NCBI GenBank assembly: GCA_965230005.1
Contig: OZ245934.1
Location: 4,340,001 to 4,404,000 of the forward strand
Length of the DNA: 64,000 nt
Source: SZUA-309 sp965230005
Lineage (GTDB): Bacteria; Pseudomonadota; Gammaproteobacteria; Pseudomonadales; Azotimanducaceae
Reading direction: 5' to 3'
Position 1 is the first letter of the stretch. Every line of letters starts with the position of its first letter. Shown here in pieces: positions 56,522-64,000 of this stretch. The translations under genes and the position numbers were made by a program. Under the pieces are notes generated by a model. The model was not told the origin of the DNA. It did not search any database and saw only the letters and a list, made by a program, of their open reading frames with translations.

Positions 56522-58060
56522 ATGGAAAACAACCTTGGTCTGATCCTCACCCGCCGTGCCTTCCTGAGCCCGGAGCGTGAGGCCTATGTGGATTCCCATT
56601 CCGCCCTGCGACTCACCTACGCCGAGCTGAACGAACGGTGTAATCGGATGGCCAATGCGTTTCTCGAAGCCGGTATCAAGAAGGGCGAGCGGGTTGGACT
56701 GCTGCTCATGAATTCTGCCGAATTCATGGAGAGCTACTTCGCGCTTGCGAAGATCGGTGCCGTGGTGGTGCCACTGAACTGGCGCCTGGTGGCCGATGAG
56801 CTCGAGTTCATCCTGAAAGACAGTCAGACCGAGCGCCTGATCTTCGACACTGACTTTGTCGATACGGTGGCAGATCTGCACAGCCGCGGCGACAAAACGG
56901 ACGTCAAACAGTGGCTCCAGGTCGGCGAACCCGCGCATTTCGCCGAGTCCTACGAAAGCTTCCGGGACGGCGCCAGCGCCGATGAGCCGGCGCCGGGTGC
57001 GGCCGACGACGACATGCTCTACATCATGTACACCTCGGGCACGACGGGACTGCCGAAGGGTGTCGTGCACACCCACAACACCGCAATCTGGGCGATCCTC
57101 ACCATTGCGGCCACCACCGACTACCACGACGGTGACATCTATCTGGGCGCGCTGCCCATGTTCCACGTCGGCGCTCTGACGCCCCTGGCCGTGAACGTTT
57201 ATGCGGGGGCAACATCCGTCGTGATGCGCGCCTTCGATCCTACCCTCGCCTGGGAACTCATCGAGCGGGAGAAAATCACCACGGGGCTTGCTGTGCCGGC
57301 CATGCTGAATTTCATGGTGCAGGTGGGCGAATATCAGAGCCGCTTCGACTTCTCGAGCCTGCGCTGGATCATGACCGGCGCAGCACCGGTGCCGGTGGCC
57401 CTGACGGAGCTCTACCACAGCCTCGGCGTTGGCCTGCTGCAGGTCTACGGACTGACGGAATCCTGCGGTCCCGCCTGCGTCATGGACTCGGCGAACGCCA
57501 TGCGCTTCCCGGATTCCACCGGCAAGGCGTTCTTTTTCACGGAGGTGAAGATCGTCGGCGAGAATGGCCAGGAGTGCGCCCCGGGTGAAGCCGGTGAGGT
57601 CTGGGTGAAGGGTAAGCACATCATGGTCGAGTACTGGAATCGACCGGACGCCACGGCCGAAACCCTGGTCGATGGCTGGCTGCGGACGGGCGACGTGGCC
57701 ACCATGAACGACGAAGGCTTCGTCTCCATCCAGGATCGCATCAAGGACATGATCATATCCGGCGGTGAAAACGTTTATCCGGCGGAAATCGAAGGGGTGC
57801 TTGCCCAGCATCCGGGTATCGTCGAAGCGGCCGTGATTGGTCAGGCCTCGGAGAAGTGGGGCGAATCCCCCCTGGCGATTGTCGTCAAAAGCGACGACAG
57901 CCTGACCGAGGCCGACGTCATCGAATTCTGTCGCGGCAAGCTCGCAGGCTATAAGCAGCCCAAGGGCGCCGTTTTCATCGACACGATTCCCCGGAACCCG
58001 AGCGGCAAAATCCTGAAGCGCCTGCTCCGGGAACAGTTCCCGGACGCAGCGCCCGTCTGA
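56522..58060 (+). CDS. Acyl-CoA synthetase (AMP-forming)
   Basis: A 512-residue ANL-superfamily ligase that activates a carboxylic acid with ATP and CoA. The AMP-binding P-loop motif is YTSGTTGLPKGV; others are LQVYGLTESCGPA, GWLRTGDVATMNDEGF, IKDMIISGGENVYPAEIE, and the catalytic Lys in PRNPSGKILKRLL. The length and motifs fit medium/long-chain fatty acid or aromatic acid CoA ligases. GGAGAG lies 7 bases before the ATG, in an A-rich stretch. It is followed 51 bases later by a small secreted protein gene. Confidence 0.93.
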   Translation: MENNLGLILTRRAFLSPEREAYVDSHSALRLTYAELNERCNRMANAFLEAGIKKGERVGLLLMNSAEFMESYFALAKIGAVVVPLNWRLVADELEFILKDSQTERLIFDTDFVDTVADLHSRGDKTDVKQWLQVGEPAHFAESYESFRDGASADEPAPGAADDDMLYIMYTSGTTGLPKGVVHTHNTAIWAILTIAATTDYHDGDIYLGALPMFHVGALTPLAVNVYAGATSVVMRAFDPTLAWELIEREKITTGLAVPAMLNFMVQVGEYQSRFDFSSLRWIMTGAAPVPVALTELYHSLGVGLLQVYGLTESCGPACVMDSANAMRFPDSTGKAFFFTEVKIVGENGQECAPGEAGEVWVKGKHIMVEYWNRPDATAETLVDGWLRTGDVATMNDEGFVSIQDRIKDMIISGGENVYPAEIEGVLAQHPGIVEAAVIGQASEKWGESPLAIVVKSDDSLTEADVIEFCRGKLAGYKQPKGAVFIDTIPRNPSGKILKRLLREQFPDAAPV

Positions 58061-58111
58061 AGCGTCGACGGACGCACAGTTACCACGGCAAAGCGCCGGT
58101 AAACTGCTCTC

Positions 58112-58471
58112 ATGCGCAGTTATCCGTCACTAATGCCAAGACCGCTGAATTCCGCCCTGGCCGTGGTGACGCTGCTGCTTGCACCCCTGGCAGCTGCGGA
58201 CCTGCCCGTGGAGCGGACGGTAGAAGGCGGCCGAACGGTCACCGTCTACGGCGCCGATCCTAGGCCCGTTGGCGCCATCGATTTTTCCTCGAACGGCAGC
58301 GCCAGTCGGCGTTACGGTCCCTGGACCGTGGAGACCGACGCCTTTGACGATGCCGATCGGGTGATCCTCTACGACGACGGGTCCGCCCGGGGAGACGCCG
58401 TGCATCGGGACTATCAGCGCAATCTGCAACCGCGCTGCATGCGCAAAGGCGACGTCACGGTCTGCAAGTAG
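58112..58471 (+). CDS. Small secreted protein of unknown function
   Basis: A 119-residue protein with a signal peptide (LNSALAVVTLLLAPLAAA, ending near residue 29). The mature part contains VERTVEGGRTVTVYGADPRP, then RRYGPWTVETDAFDDADRVI, and ends PRCMRKGDVTVCK with the only two Cys. I do not recognise a family. A second in-frame ATG at 58133 would also keep most of the signal. It is not obviously linked to either neighbour. Confidence 0.6.
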   Translation: MRSYPSLMPRPLNSALAVVTLLLAPLAAADLPVERTVEGGRTVTVYGADPRPVGAIDFSSNGSASRRYGPWTVETDAFDDADRVILYDDGSARGDAVHRDYQRNLQPRCMRKGDVTVCK

Positions 58472-58555
58472 CCGCCTGCCGGCGCTCCTCTCGCCTGCTC
58501 AGACCAGTCAGTCAGCCGCTGCTCGACGGGCGTCGGCATGGCAAGCCGAAAACGC

Positions 58556-58933
58556 TCAGCTCAAGAGAAAGTTGTGCGCACCAATCAGAATCCAGGTGCC
58601 CACGGCCATGATCAGCGACAACATCACGGCGGCCGAGCCCATGTCCTTGGCCTGGCCGGCGAGATCGTGGTGCTCGTGGCCGACCCGGTCCACCACGGCT
58701 TCCACCGCTGAATTCAGAAGCTCGACGATGAGCACCAGAAAACAGACCCCCATGAGCACCGCCACCTCTACCCAGGACTTGGCGATCAGAAAAGAGATCG
58801 GCAGCAGAATCAGCCCGATCACGAGCTCCTGGCGGAAGGCCGACTCGTGGCGCCAGGCGGCCTGCAGGCCCTGCATGGAGTAAATGGTGGCTTTCCAGAC
58901 CCGGGTGATACCGGTGTTCCGTGGTTTGATCAT
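58556..58933 (-). CDS. dgkA: Diacylglycerol kinase DgkA
   Basis: A 125-residue integral membrane kinase that recycles diacylglycerol to phosphatidic acid. There are three membrane helices, and the catalytic residues lie in ESAFRQELVIG, VELLNSAVEAVVDRV and GQAKDMGSAAVML, all as in E. coli DgkA. The ATG at 58933 overlaps the stop of the upstream cation exporter gene (ATGA). Confidence 0.95.
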   Translation of the reverse strand: MIKPRNTGITRVWKATIYSMQGLQAAWRHESAFRQELVIGLILLPISFLIAKSWVEVAVLMGVCFLVLIVELLNSAVEAVVDRVGHEHHDLAGQAKDMGSAAVMLSLIMAVGTWILIGAHNFLLS

Positions 58934-59826
58934 GCGTGATGGTCCGGGCACTGGCCGTGATCGACCTGTACCGTCGAGTGGTCGATGCCGAAGTCTTCGT
59001 TCAGGACGGTCTTGATGTGCCGCATCACCTGGGAAAGATCCGCGGGTTCGTCGACGGTGGCGTGCAGCGTCAGCAGCGGCTTCTGCGCGGTCAGGGCCCA
59101 GGCGTGGAGGTGGTGGACGCCGTTCACCGCCGGAACCTTCTCCGTCAGGGTCCGGGCGATGACGTCGAGGCTGATGCCATCCGGGACCCCTTCCAGCAGG
59201 ATGTGCGTCGCCTCCCGGAGCACGCGCCAGGCACCGCGGCCGAGAATGCCGGCGATGAGCAGTGCCAGCAGGGGATCCGCATAGGTCCAGCCCGTGGTCC
59301 AGACGATGAGCGCGGCGGCGATGGCCGCAACGGACCCCAGCAGGTCTCCGAGCACGTGCAGGGCGGCGCTGCGCACCGCGGGACTGTCCTGATGGACGTG
59401 CAGCCAGCGGTAGGCGATCACGTTCACCACCAGACCCACCGCAGCAACCACGAGAGCCGGGAGCGGCAGCATGGTCTGCGGAGTCTGCAGACGACCCCAG
59501 GCCTCCAGGAGAATCCAGAGGACCAGGCCGATCAGGGTGATGCCGTTGACGAAAGCGGCGAGCACCTCCCAGCGGTGATAGCCGTAACTCAGACGCTCGT
59601 CCTGAAGGCGTCGGGAAAGATGTACGGCGTACCAGGACAAGGCCAGGGCGCCGGCATCGAGAAACATGTGCCCCGCATCGGCGAGCAGCGTCAGGCTGTT
59701 GGCGAGGATGCCACCGACGATCTCCACCAGCATGAAACCGGCAATGAGCACGAAGGCACGGCCGAGCACGCGCTCGTTGGCGCGCGAGTGACTGTGGCCA
59801 TGGCTGTGAGAATGGGCCAAGGGCAA
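58930..59826 (-). CDS. Cation diffusion facilitator (zinc-type) exporter
   Basis: A 298-residue CDF exporter with six membrane helices and a cytoplasmic C-terminal domain. The N-terminus is His-rich (HSHSHGHSHS). The transport site is formed by LLADAGHMFLDAG in TM2 and ALHVLGDLLGSV in TM5, the H-x-x-x-D pairs of zinc transporters such as ZitB/CzcD. The C-terminal domain has VHHLHAWALTAQKPLLTLHA. The start at 59826 is a TTG without a clear Shine-Dalgarno and may be misplaced by a few codons. It overlaps dgkA. Confidence 0.92.
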   Translation of the reverse strand: MPLAHSHSHGHSHSRANERVLGRAFVLIAGFMLVEIVGGILANSLTLLADAGHMFLDAGALALSWYAVHLSRRLQDERLSYGYHRWEVLAAFVNGITLIGLVLWILLEAWGRLQTPQTMLPLPALVVAAVGLVVNVIAYRWLHVHQDSPAVRSAALHVLGDLLGSVAAIAAALIVWTTGWTYADPLLALLIAGILGRGAWRVLREATHILLEGVPDGISLDVIARTLTEKVPAVNGVHHLHAWALTAQKPLLTLHATVDEPADLSQVMRHIKTVLNEDFGIDHSTVQVDHGQCPDHHA

Positions 59827-59874
59827 TCCGGAACAGGCGTTGTAGAGAGTATAGCGAGACCCCGGGAGCGGGGC

Positions 59875-60780
59875 TCAGCCGAGTCGCTGGCGAATCTCCG
59901 CGACCGCGTCGATGCCGGCGGCATCATCCTCGGCGATGGGCATGATGTTGAAAAGCTCGCAGCCCGCGTCCCGATAGCGGGCCAGAAAGTCGGCCACTTC
60001 CGCGGCCGTGCCATAGGGGCTGTACTTTTCGAAACGCTCGAACGGCACGTGATAGAAGTTCTCCATGCCTTTGGCCAGCCGCGCCCGGGCGCGATCGCGG
60101 TCGTCGTCGATGCCGACCCAGAGCTGCAGCCCGTGGTGCGTCGGCGCCGGCCGCTCGAGCTCGGCGGCGCGGGCATTGACCGTGGCCGTGGCCCGTTCGA
60201 AGCGCTCCGGAGAGACCCAGACGGCGAGCCAGCCGTCGCCGAAGCGCGCGGCGCGTTCCAGGGACGCGTCGACCCGGCCGCCGATGAGCACGGGGATTGC
60301 GGGATCGGGCGGCGGATCGATGATGGCCCGCTCGAACTGAAAGAAGCTGCCGTCGTAGGAGAAAGGCTCGCCACCGGCGACTCCGGCGAGGACCTCCAGG
60401 CACTCGTCGGTACGCCGGCCGCGGGTGGCCGGATCCACACCGCACATGGCGATCTCGTTCCGGTCTTCGCCGCCGACGCCGACGCCCAGCAGCAGCTGAC
60501 CCGGGGCGGATTCGGCGATGGTCGCCAACTGCCGGGCCACTACCAGGGGATGGCGGAGCGCCAGCAGATAAACGCCGACCACAACTTTGAGGCGTTCGTC
60601 CTGAGCCGTGAGCGTCGCGGCGTTGATCAGGCCGTCCATCCCCAGGCCGTTGATGAAGCTCACGTGGTCGGCGATGAAGACGTGGTCGATACCCTGATCG
60701 AGGATCCGGGCGATGTGCTCGCGGCGGGTTTTCTGCGGCGCCCGGAGGATCCCCGGGGATGCGATGGTGCCGATCAGCAC
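59875..60780 (-). CDS. LLM-class F420-dependent oxidoreductase-like protein
   Basis: A 301-residue luciferase-like flavoenzyme. Landmarks are ILDQGIDHVFIADHVSF, VVVGVYLLALRHPLVVARQ, GQLLLGVGVGGEDRNEI and PVLIGGRVDASLERAARFGD. These match F420-dependent oxidoreductases of the TIGR03619-like type. It is the second LLM-class gene of the window, unlike the first in detail. A 9-base gap separates it from the upstream acetyltransferase gene. Confidence 0.88.
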   Translation of the reverse strand: MLIGTIASPGILRAPQKTRREHIARILDQGIDHVFIADHVSFINGLGMDGLINAATLTAQDERLKVVVGVYLLALRHPLVVARQLATIAESAPGQLLLGVGVGGEDRNEIAMCGVDPATRGRRTDECLEVLAGVAGGEPFSYDGSFFQFERAIIDPPPDPAIPVLIGGRVDASLERAARFGDGWLAVWVSPERFERATATVNARAAELERPAPTHHGLQLWVGIDDDRDRARARLAKGMENFYHVPFERFEKYSPYGTAAEVADFLARYRDAGCELFNIMPIAEDDAAGIDAVAEIRQRLG

Positions 60781-60789
60781 GGAATCAGG

Positions 60790-61284
60790 TCAGCGATCCC
60801 GGAGCCGCAGCTTCATCTGATAAGCCGCCTGCTTGCCGTCGTAATAGCCCGGGATCAGTGCTTCTTCCTGATAGCCGAACTTCTGGTAGAAGCGGCGTGC
60901 CGTGTGGTTGTCGCTGCGCACCTGCAGTTCGATGTGCTCGCAGCCGGCAACCCGGGCGGACTTGTGCAGCCAGCGCAGCAGCTGACCGCCGATGTTGCGC
61001 CGGCGGATGTTCGGATGTACGGCGAGCAAGGTGAGCTGGGCTTTTTCCATGGTGCCGCCGAGCTCGAAATCCATGACCGCGAAGCCACCGATGAAGCGCA
61101 CACCGCCGACGTCGAGTTCGGCCACGAGCACCACCGTTTCCGGGTTCCGGATCTTCCGGGCGAGGGCCGTCGGCTTCCAGCGCCAGTTCAAGCCCTGCTC
61201 GATGTAATCCCGCGACATACGCGCCAGCAGCCGGGCGTCGCCCGGTCGGGCAAGTCTGAGTTCGCAGGTGCCGATTGCAGTCAT
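60790..61284 (-). CDS. GNAT-family N-acetyltransferase
   Basis: A 164-residue acetyltransferase. The acetyl-CoA loop is AVHPNIRRRNIGGQLLRWLH (R/Q-x-x-G-x-G/A form), followed by ELQVRSDNHTARRFYQKFGY and ALIPGYYDGKQAAYQM, as in RimI-type protein N-acetyltransferases. I chose the ATG at 61284; the frame also has an ATG at 61302. The substrate is unknown. It overlaps no gene, but the preceding gene on the strand ends 14 bases away. Confidence 0.88.
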   Translation of the reverse strand: MTAIGTCELRLARPGDARLLARMSRDYIEQGLNWRWKPTALARKIRNPETVVLVAELDVGGVRFIGGFAVMDFELGGTMEKAQLTLLAVHPNIRRRNIGGQLLRWLHKSARVAGCEHIELQVRSDNHTARRFYQKFGYQEEALIPGYYDGKQAAYQMKLRLRDR

Positions 61285-61298
61285 GGCCTGATTATTCC

Positions 61299-62780
61299 TC
61301 AATCGCAGCGCTCAAGAAAATCTGGACAGGGCGGGACCGATAGGCTTACGAAATTGCCCAGTTCCCCTTGCAGATAAAGGCTCCCGGACCGGTCACGGAC
61401 GAAAACGGCGGTAATGGCCGGATCATCCGGGCGCCTGAAACGGCCCTGGCCGTGGGGAATCAGCCGGGTAACCCGCTCTCCGCGATGCACCAGCAGGTGG
61501 TCGGCGAAGGCCTCGACGCGAATCCGGTCGCGCTCGCCGCGACGCCAGGGGTCGGCGGCAAAACGGGCGCTGGCAGGGTAGTAGGTGCCGGCGAAACCGG
61601 TCAGGGCAGCCGCCGTCTTTCCGTCGACTTGGCTCGGCGGCGCCGGCGCCGCTGGCAGATCCGCGGTCAGGACCGCCTCGATCTCCCGGCGGAAGCTGCC
61701 CAGCAGTCGGGGATTGTCCGTGTTGATGACCACGAGATAGGCCCTGCCGTGGTCTCGCAGCAGCCCGTAGCGCGATCGGTAGCCGTCCGCATCACCGCCA
61801 TGACCGTCAAAACGCTGGCCGTGTGCTATCCAGCCATAAACACCGGCGCCGTAGCCGATCTCTAAGCCTGCAGAAGCGCCAAGGCTGCCGAGGGGCTCGA
61901 AGAAGCGCGCGACACGTGCGGCCGGGAGCACCGGTTCTCCGTCAAGGTTGCCCTCGTTCAGCAGTGCCGTGAGAAAACGCGTCATGGCCGCCGTGGACGC
62001 GTTCAGCGCACCGAAGGCCCGATAGGTCATGTGCCAGTAGGGAATCTCCGAGGTCCCGTCGGCCTTGAAGCCGCCAGGCAGGCCAGCCACCGGTTCGAGG
62101 CTGGCGCCTTCCATGGCCAGCGGCGTGAAGACCGTTTTGTCCAGATACTCTTCGAAGGATCGGCCGCTCTCGGCCTCGATGATGGCTGCCATGAGCCCGG
62201 GCGGTGCATTGGAATAGCTGTGCTGCAGCCCCGGCGGCCACAGCATGCGACGGGCCGGTGCGAAACAGCGGAGGGCATCCCTCAGCGCATAGGGCTGATT
62301 GTCGTTCCATTCGTCGCGGGACAGGTCCGTGAAGCCGGCTGTCAGAGCCAGCAGGTGCGCAACGCTCAGCGGTGCGGTCGTCGCCCAGGGATTGTCGTAG
62401 TAGTCGGCAGTGAGAACGTCCCGCACGGGCGTTTCCAGGGTCAACGCGCTTTCTTCCAGAAGCGCGAGCGCGGCCAGGCCCGTGAACGATTTTGTGATCG
62501 ATCCCCAGCGGAAGGGTGTGTCCAGGGAGGCGGCGCCGAAACTGCGCAGCAGCACGGGCCGACCGCCATCGAAGAGCACGAGACTCATGGCGGGAACGCG
62601 GGCGGCCGTGCGTGCTTTGTCCAGGCGTTCGGCGAGCTGTACCCACTGCGCGGGCGCCGCCGTCGCAGCCGTTCTCGCGCCGCCCGACGGAGCCGTTGCC
62701 GCTGCCGCGAGCGCAGGGGCTGCGAGCAGGATGCCACTCAGCCAGAGGAGTCGGCTTCGCAGACTGACCGTTGTCGACAT
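61299..62780 (-). CDS. Secreted serine hydrolase, beta-lactamase fold
   Basis: The third beta-lactamase-like hydrolase here, 493 residues. It has a signal peptide (about 9-28; LLWLSGILLAAPALAAAA) and an Ala-rich linker. S-x-x-K is SITK at 94-97 in RWGSITKSFTGLAAL, the Tyr motif is YSNAPPGLM, and LLALTAGFTDLS follows. The last 110 residues form an additional beta domain (GFAGTYYPASARFAADPWRR). Such proteins are usually esterases or peptidases. It overlaps the HAD phosphatase gene by one base. Confidence 0.87.
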   Translation of the reverse strand: MSTTVSLRSRLLWLSGILLAAPALAAAATAPSGGARTAATAAPAQWVQLAERLDKARTAARVPAMSLVLFDGGRPVLLRSFGAASLDTPFRWGSITKSFTGLAALALLEESALTLETPVRDVLTADYYDNPWATTAPLSVAHLLALTAGFTDLSRDEWNDNQPYALRDALRCFAPARRMLWPPGLQHSYSNAPPGLMAAIIEAESGRSFEEYLDKTVFTPLAMEGASLEPVAGLPGGFKADGTSEIPYWHMTYRAFGALNASTAAMTRFLTALLNEGNLDGEPVLPAARVARFFEPLGSLGASAGLEIGYGAGVYGWIAHGQRFDGHGGDADGYRSRYGLLRDHGRAYLVVINTDNPRLLGSFRREIEAVLTADLPAAPAPPSQVDGKTAAALTGFAGTYYPASARFAADPWRRGERDRIRVEAFADHLLVHRGERVTRLIPHGQGRFRRPDDPAITAVFVRDRSGSLYLQGELGNFVSLSVPPCPDFLERCD

Positions 62781-63421
62781 CAGCTGGCAGGCTTCACGGG
62801 CGCACCCGAGAGCAATCCCATCGCGGCGAGCTCCGTCTCTAGGGTTCGCGCATCTGCGAAAGTCAGCGTGCGAAAGCCGAGGGCGGCGGCGCTGGCCGTA
62901 TTCACCGGCGCGTCGTCGATCACCAGGATGGTTTCTGCCGGTTCACCGAGGAGCACGGCGGCCTGCTCGTAGGCGCGCGGGTCCGGTTTCGTCCGGCCGA
63001 TGTCGGCGGAGAAAATCCTCGGCATGAAGGGGGCGAGGACGGCTGGCCAGAGCGCCTCGAGACCTTCCCGGACGAGTTCCGAGTTGTTCGTGAACAGGGC
63101 GATGGGTGTGTTCTCCTTGAGCCGCAGAGCCAGATCGAGGACGGTTTCGTCGGGCCTGAAAGCAGAGACCCAGCCGTGCACGAATCGTTCCCGGGAGAGC
63201 CGTTGCCCGAGGAGCCGATAGGCTTCGTCGTAGAGCCGTTTACCCCGATAGCGGCCCGTATCGCAGGCCTGACTGTAGCCGGAGGTCGACAGCCGTTTCT
63301 GCACCTCTGCGGCGCTGAGCCCCGTCATGGCGGCAAGCGCCGTCCAGCGGCGCTCGGGCTCATAGTGAAAGAGCACGCCGCCGAGATCGAACAGCACGGC
63401 GGCTGGTGAATTCTCCGCCAC
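62780..63421 (-). CDS. HAD-superfamily hydrolase, subfamily IA
   Basis: A 213-residue HAD phosphatase. Motif I is AAVLFDLGGVLF (nucleophile Asp; the second Asp of D-x-D is replaced by Gly, as in YihX-type sugar phosphatases), motif II is FTNNSELV, motif III is GRTKPDPRAYEQA and motif IV is LVIDDAPVNTASA. A helical cap occupies about 18-90. The substrate could be a sugar phosphate; this is a guess from the family. Confidence 0.9.
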   Translation of the reverse strand: MAENSPAAVLFDLGGVLFHYEPERRWTALAAMTGLSAAEVQKRLSTSGYSQACDTGRYRGKRLYDEAYRLLGQRLSRERFVHGWVSAFRPDETVLDLALRLKENTPIALFTNNSELVREGLEALWPAVLAPFMPRIFSADIGRTKPDPRAYEQAAVLLGEPAETILVIDDAPVNTASAAALGFRTLTFADARTLETELAAMGLLSGAPVKPAS

Positions 63422-63423
63422 GG

Positions 63424-63879
63424 TCAGAAGCGGCGGAACGCGAAGTGCAGTTTCCGGCGCCGGATGCGCCAGCCTTCCCCGGTTTTTTCGAAGCGGTCTT
63501 CGTAGTGCCCGACCGCCGCCGGGCCGTCGAAGGGGACCGGCTCTCCCTTGAGGCTTTCCGGTCCCACGTGGCGATAGAGCGTGAGATAAGAGATGCCGCG
63601 GGCCTCCGTTGGACTCAGCACATCGATGAAGATGTTGGTGAGCACGTGCCGGGAGCGCAGTTCGTCGGGTCGGCCCATCATGCGCGCAGCAATGGCCTTG
63701 CGACCTTCCATGGTCTCGGTCGTGTCGAGCACACCGTCCTCGGTGAAGAGCTCCGGCACCGTGTCGTAGTCGCGGAAGTCCACGGCGCGGGCGTAGGCGA
63801 TGGAAAGTGCTTCGCAGGCGCGGCGGATCGCGTCCAGCTCGCTGGCGGCGGGAGGGGCGGAGGCTTGGCTCGAGCTCAT
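63424..63879 (-). CDS. NTF2-like / SnoaL-domain protein
   Basis: A 151-residue protein of the nuclear-transport-factor-2-like fold. The pattern ACEALSIAYARAVDFRDYDT, then VPELFTEDGVLDTTETMEGR, RHVLTNIFIDVLSPTEARGI, VGHYEDRFEKTGEGWRIRRR fits the small alpha+beta barrel used by ketosteroid isomerases, dehydratases and small-molecule binders. A possible active-site Asp is in the AVDFRDYD helix. It precedes the HAD gene by 2 bases on the same strand. Confidence 0.83.
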   Translation of the reverse strand: MSSSQASAPPAASELDAIRRACEALSIAYARAVDFRDYDTVPELFTEDGVLDTTETMEGRKAIAARMMGRPDELRSRHVLTNIFIDVLSPTEARGISYLTLYRHVGPESLKGEPVPFDGPAAVGHYEDRFEKTGEGWRIRRRKLHFAFRRF

Positions 63880-63948
63880 GGGTGTCCTTGCGGGCAGGGC
63901 TTACGTTAAGGTGTCGGGCCCGAAATCTTACCGTTTCCAGGAGGCACC

Positions 63949-64000
63949 ATGGACAGAATGAGTCTGGAGATCGACGATGGCATCGCCGTGCTCAAGTTCA
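63949..64000 (+). CDS. Partial crotonase-family gene (N-terminus only)
   Basis: The window ends 17 codons into this gene. It begins MDRMSLEIDDGIAVLKF, the typical first strand of enoyl-CoA hydratases, preceded by CCAGGAGGCACC as a good Shine-Dalgarno. It is divergent from the NTF2-like gene. Confidence 0.6.
   Translation, partial: MDRMSLEIDDGIAVLKF

Noticed and set aside
58936..61377. An 813-residue open frame on the plus strand
   Set aside because: It runs antisense to four genes with clear family motifs (CDF exporter, LLM oxidoreductase, GNAT, and the end of the serine hydrolase) and has no recognisable domain. It is a by-product of GC-rich codon use.
1..64000. CRISPR arrays, tRNA or rRNA genes, insertion sequences, prophage or toxin-antitoxin pairs
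   Set aside because: I looked for regularly spaced repeats, tRNA-like T-loops, transposase-like motifs and flanking inverted repeats and saw none.

Overview
The window is GC-rich, densely coded DNA, with strong -35/-10-like and Shine-Dalgarno-like signals, many ATGA/GTGA stop-start overlaps and a typical proteobacterial gene set (Fur, Lon, DgkA, a CysZ-like protein, an LpxH-type hydrolase, ExbB/ExbD/TonB-like proteins, lipoproteins with lipoboxes). I infer a free-living aerobic gammaproteobacterium with much acyl-CoA metabolism and many alpha/beta and beta-lactamase-fold hydrolases. The exact lineage cannot be fixed by reading alone. I saw no rRNA, tRNA, CRISPR array, insertion sequence or phage gene.

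Layout. 1-3300: edge of an ATP-grasp-like gene, a serine hydrolase, a Sir2 deacylase and two related secreted proteins. 3328-8167: a bacterial NHEJ locus (LigD and Ku, divergent) followed by a MerR-TPR protein and Fur. 8259-15950: metabolic genes (SDR-like, dienelactone hydrolase-like, Ldh2-type dehydrogenase, SMP-30, crotonase, cysteine synthase, serine hydrolase, ApbE). 16343-26075: ten tightly packed co-directional genes that look like one envelope machine: thioredoxin, secreted coiled-coil protein, three TPR proteins (two of them lipoproteins), a small secreted protein, ExbB, two different ExbDs and a TonB/AgmX-like protein. 26112-38682: a third secreted protein of the early family, M20 amidohydrolase, carboxyltransferase, Lon downstream of two acyl-CoA dehydrogenases, a hydroxyacid dehydrogenase, and a dUTPase-like protein. 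38698-43349: macrodomain, LpxH-like phosphoesterase with a GT4 glycosyltransferase, two Nudix enzymes, and a luciferase-like oxidoreductase. 43443-51651: a multidomain copper monooxygenase with heme c and EF-hand motifs, two aminotransferases, CysZ-like protein, MORN lipoprotein and APH-like kinase. 51653-56521: subtilase lipoprotein, a candidate small RNA, and a MerR regulator. 56522-64000: acyl-CoA synthetase, DgkA, zinc-type CDF exporter, oxidoreductase, acetyltransferase, third serine hydrolase, HAD phosphatase, NTF2-like protein and the start of a crotonase.

The two most interesting places are the Exb/TPR cluster, where one ExbD keeps the proton-binding Asp and the other has Asn, and the unannotated strip 54771-54915. 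That strip holds a near-consensus minus-strand promoter with a TGTACA-type palindrome, a three-stem RNA ending in a U-run, and a second strong terminator, next to a MerR gene whose own upstream region repeats the same two short motifs.
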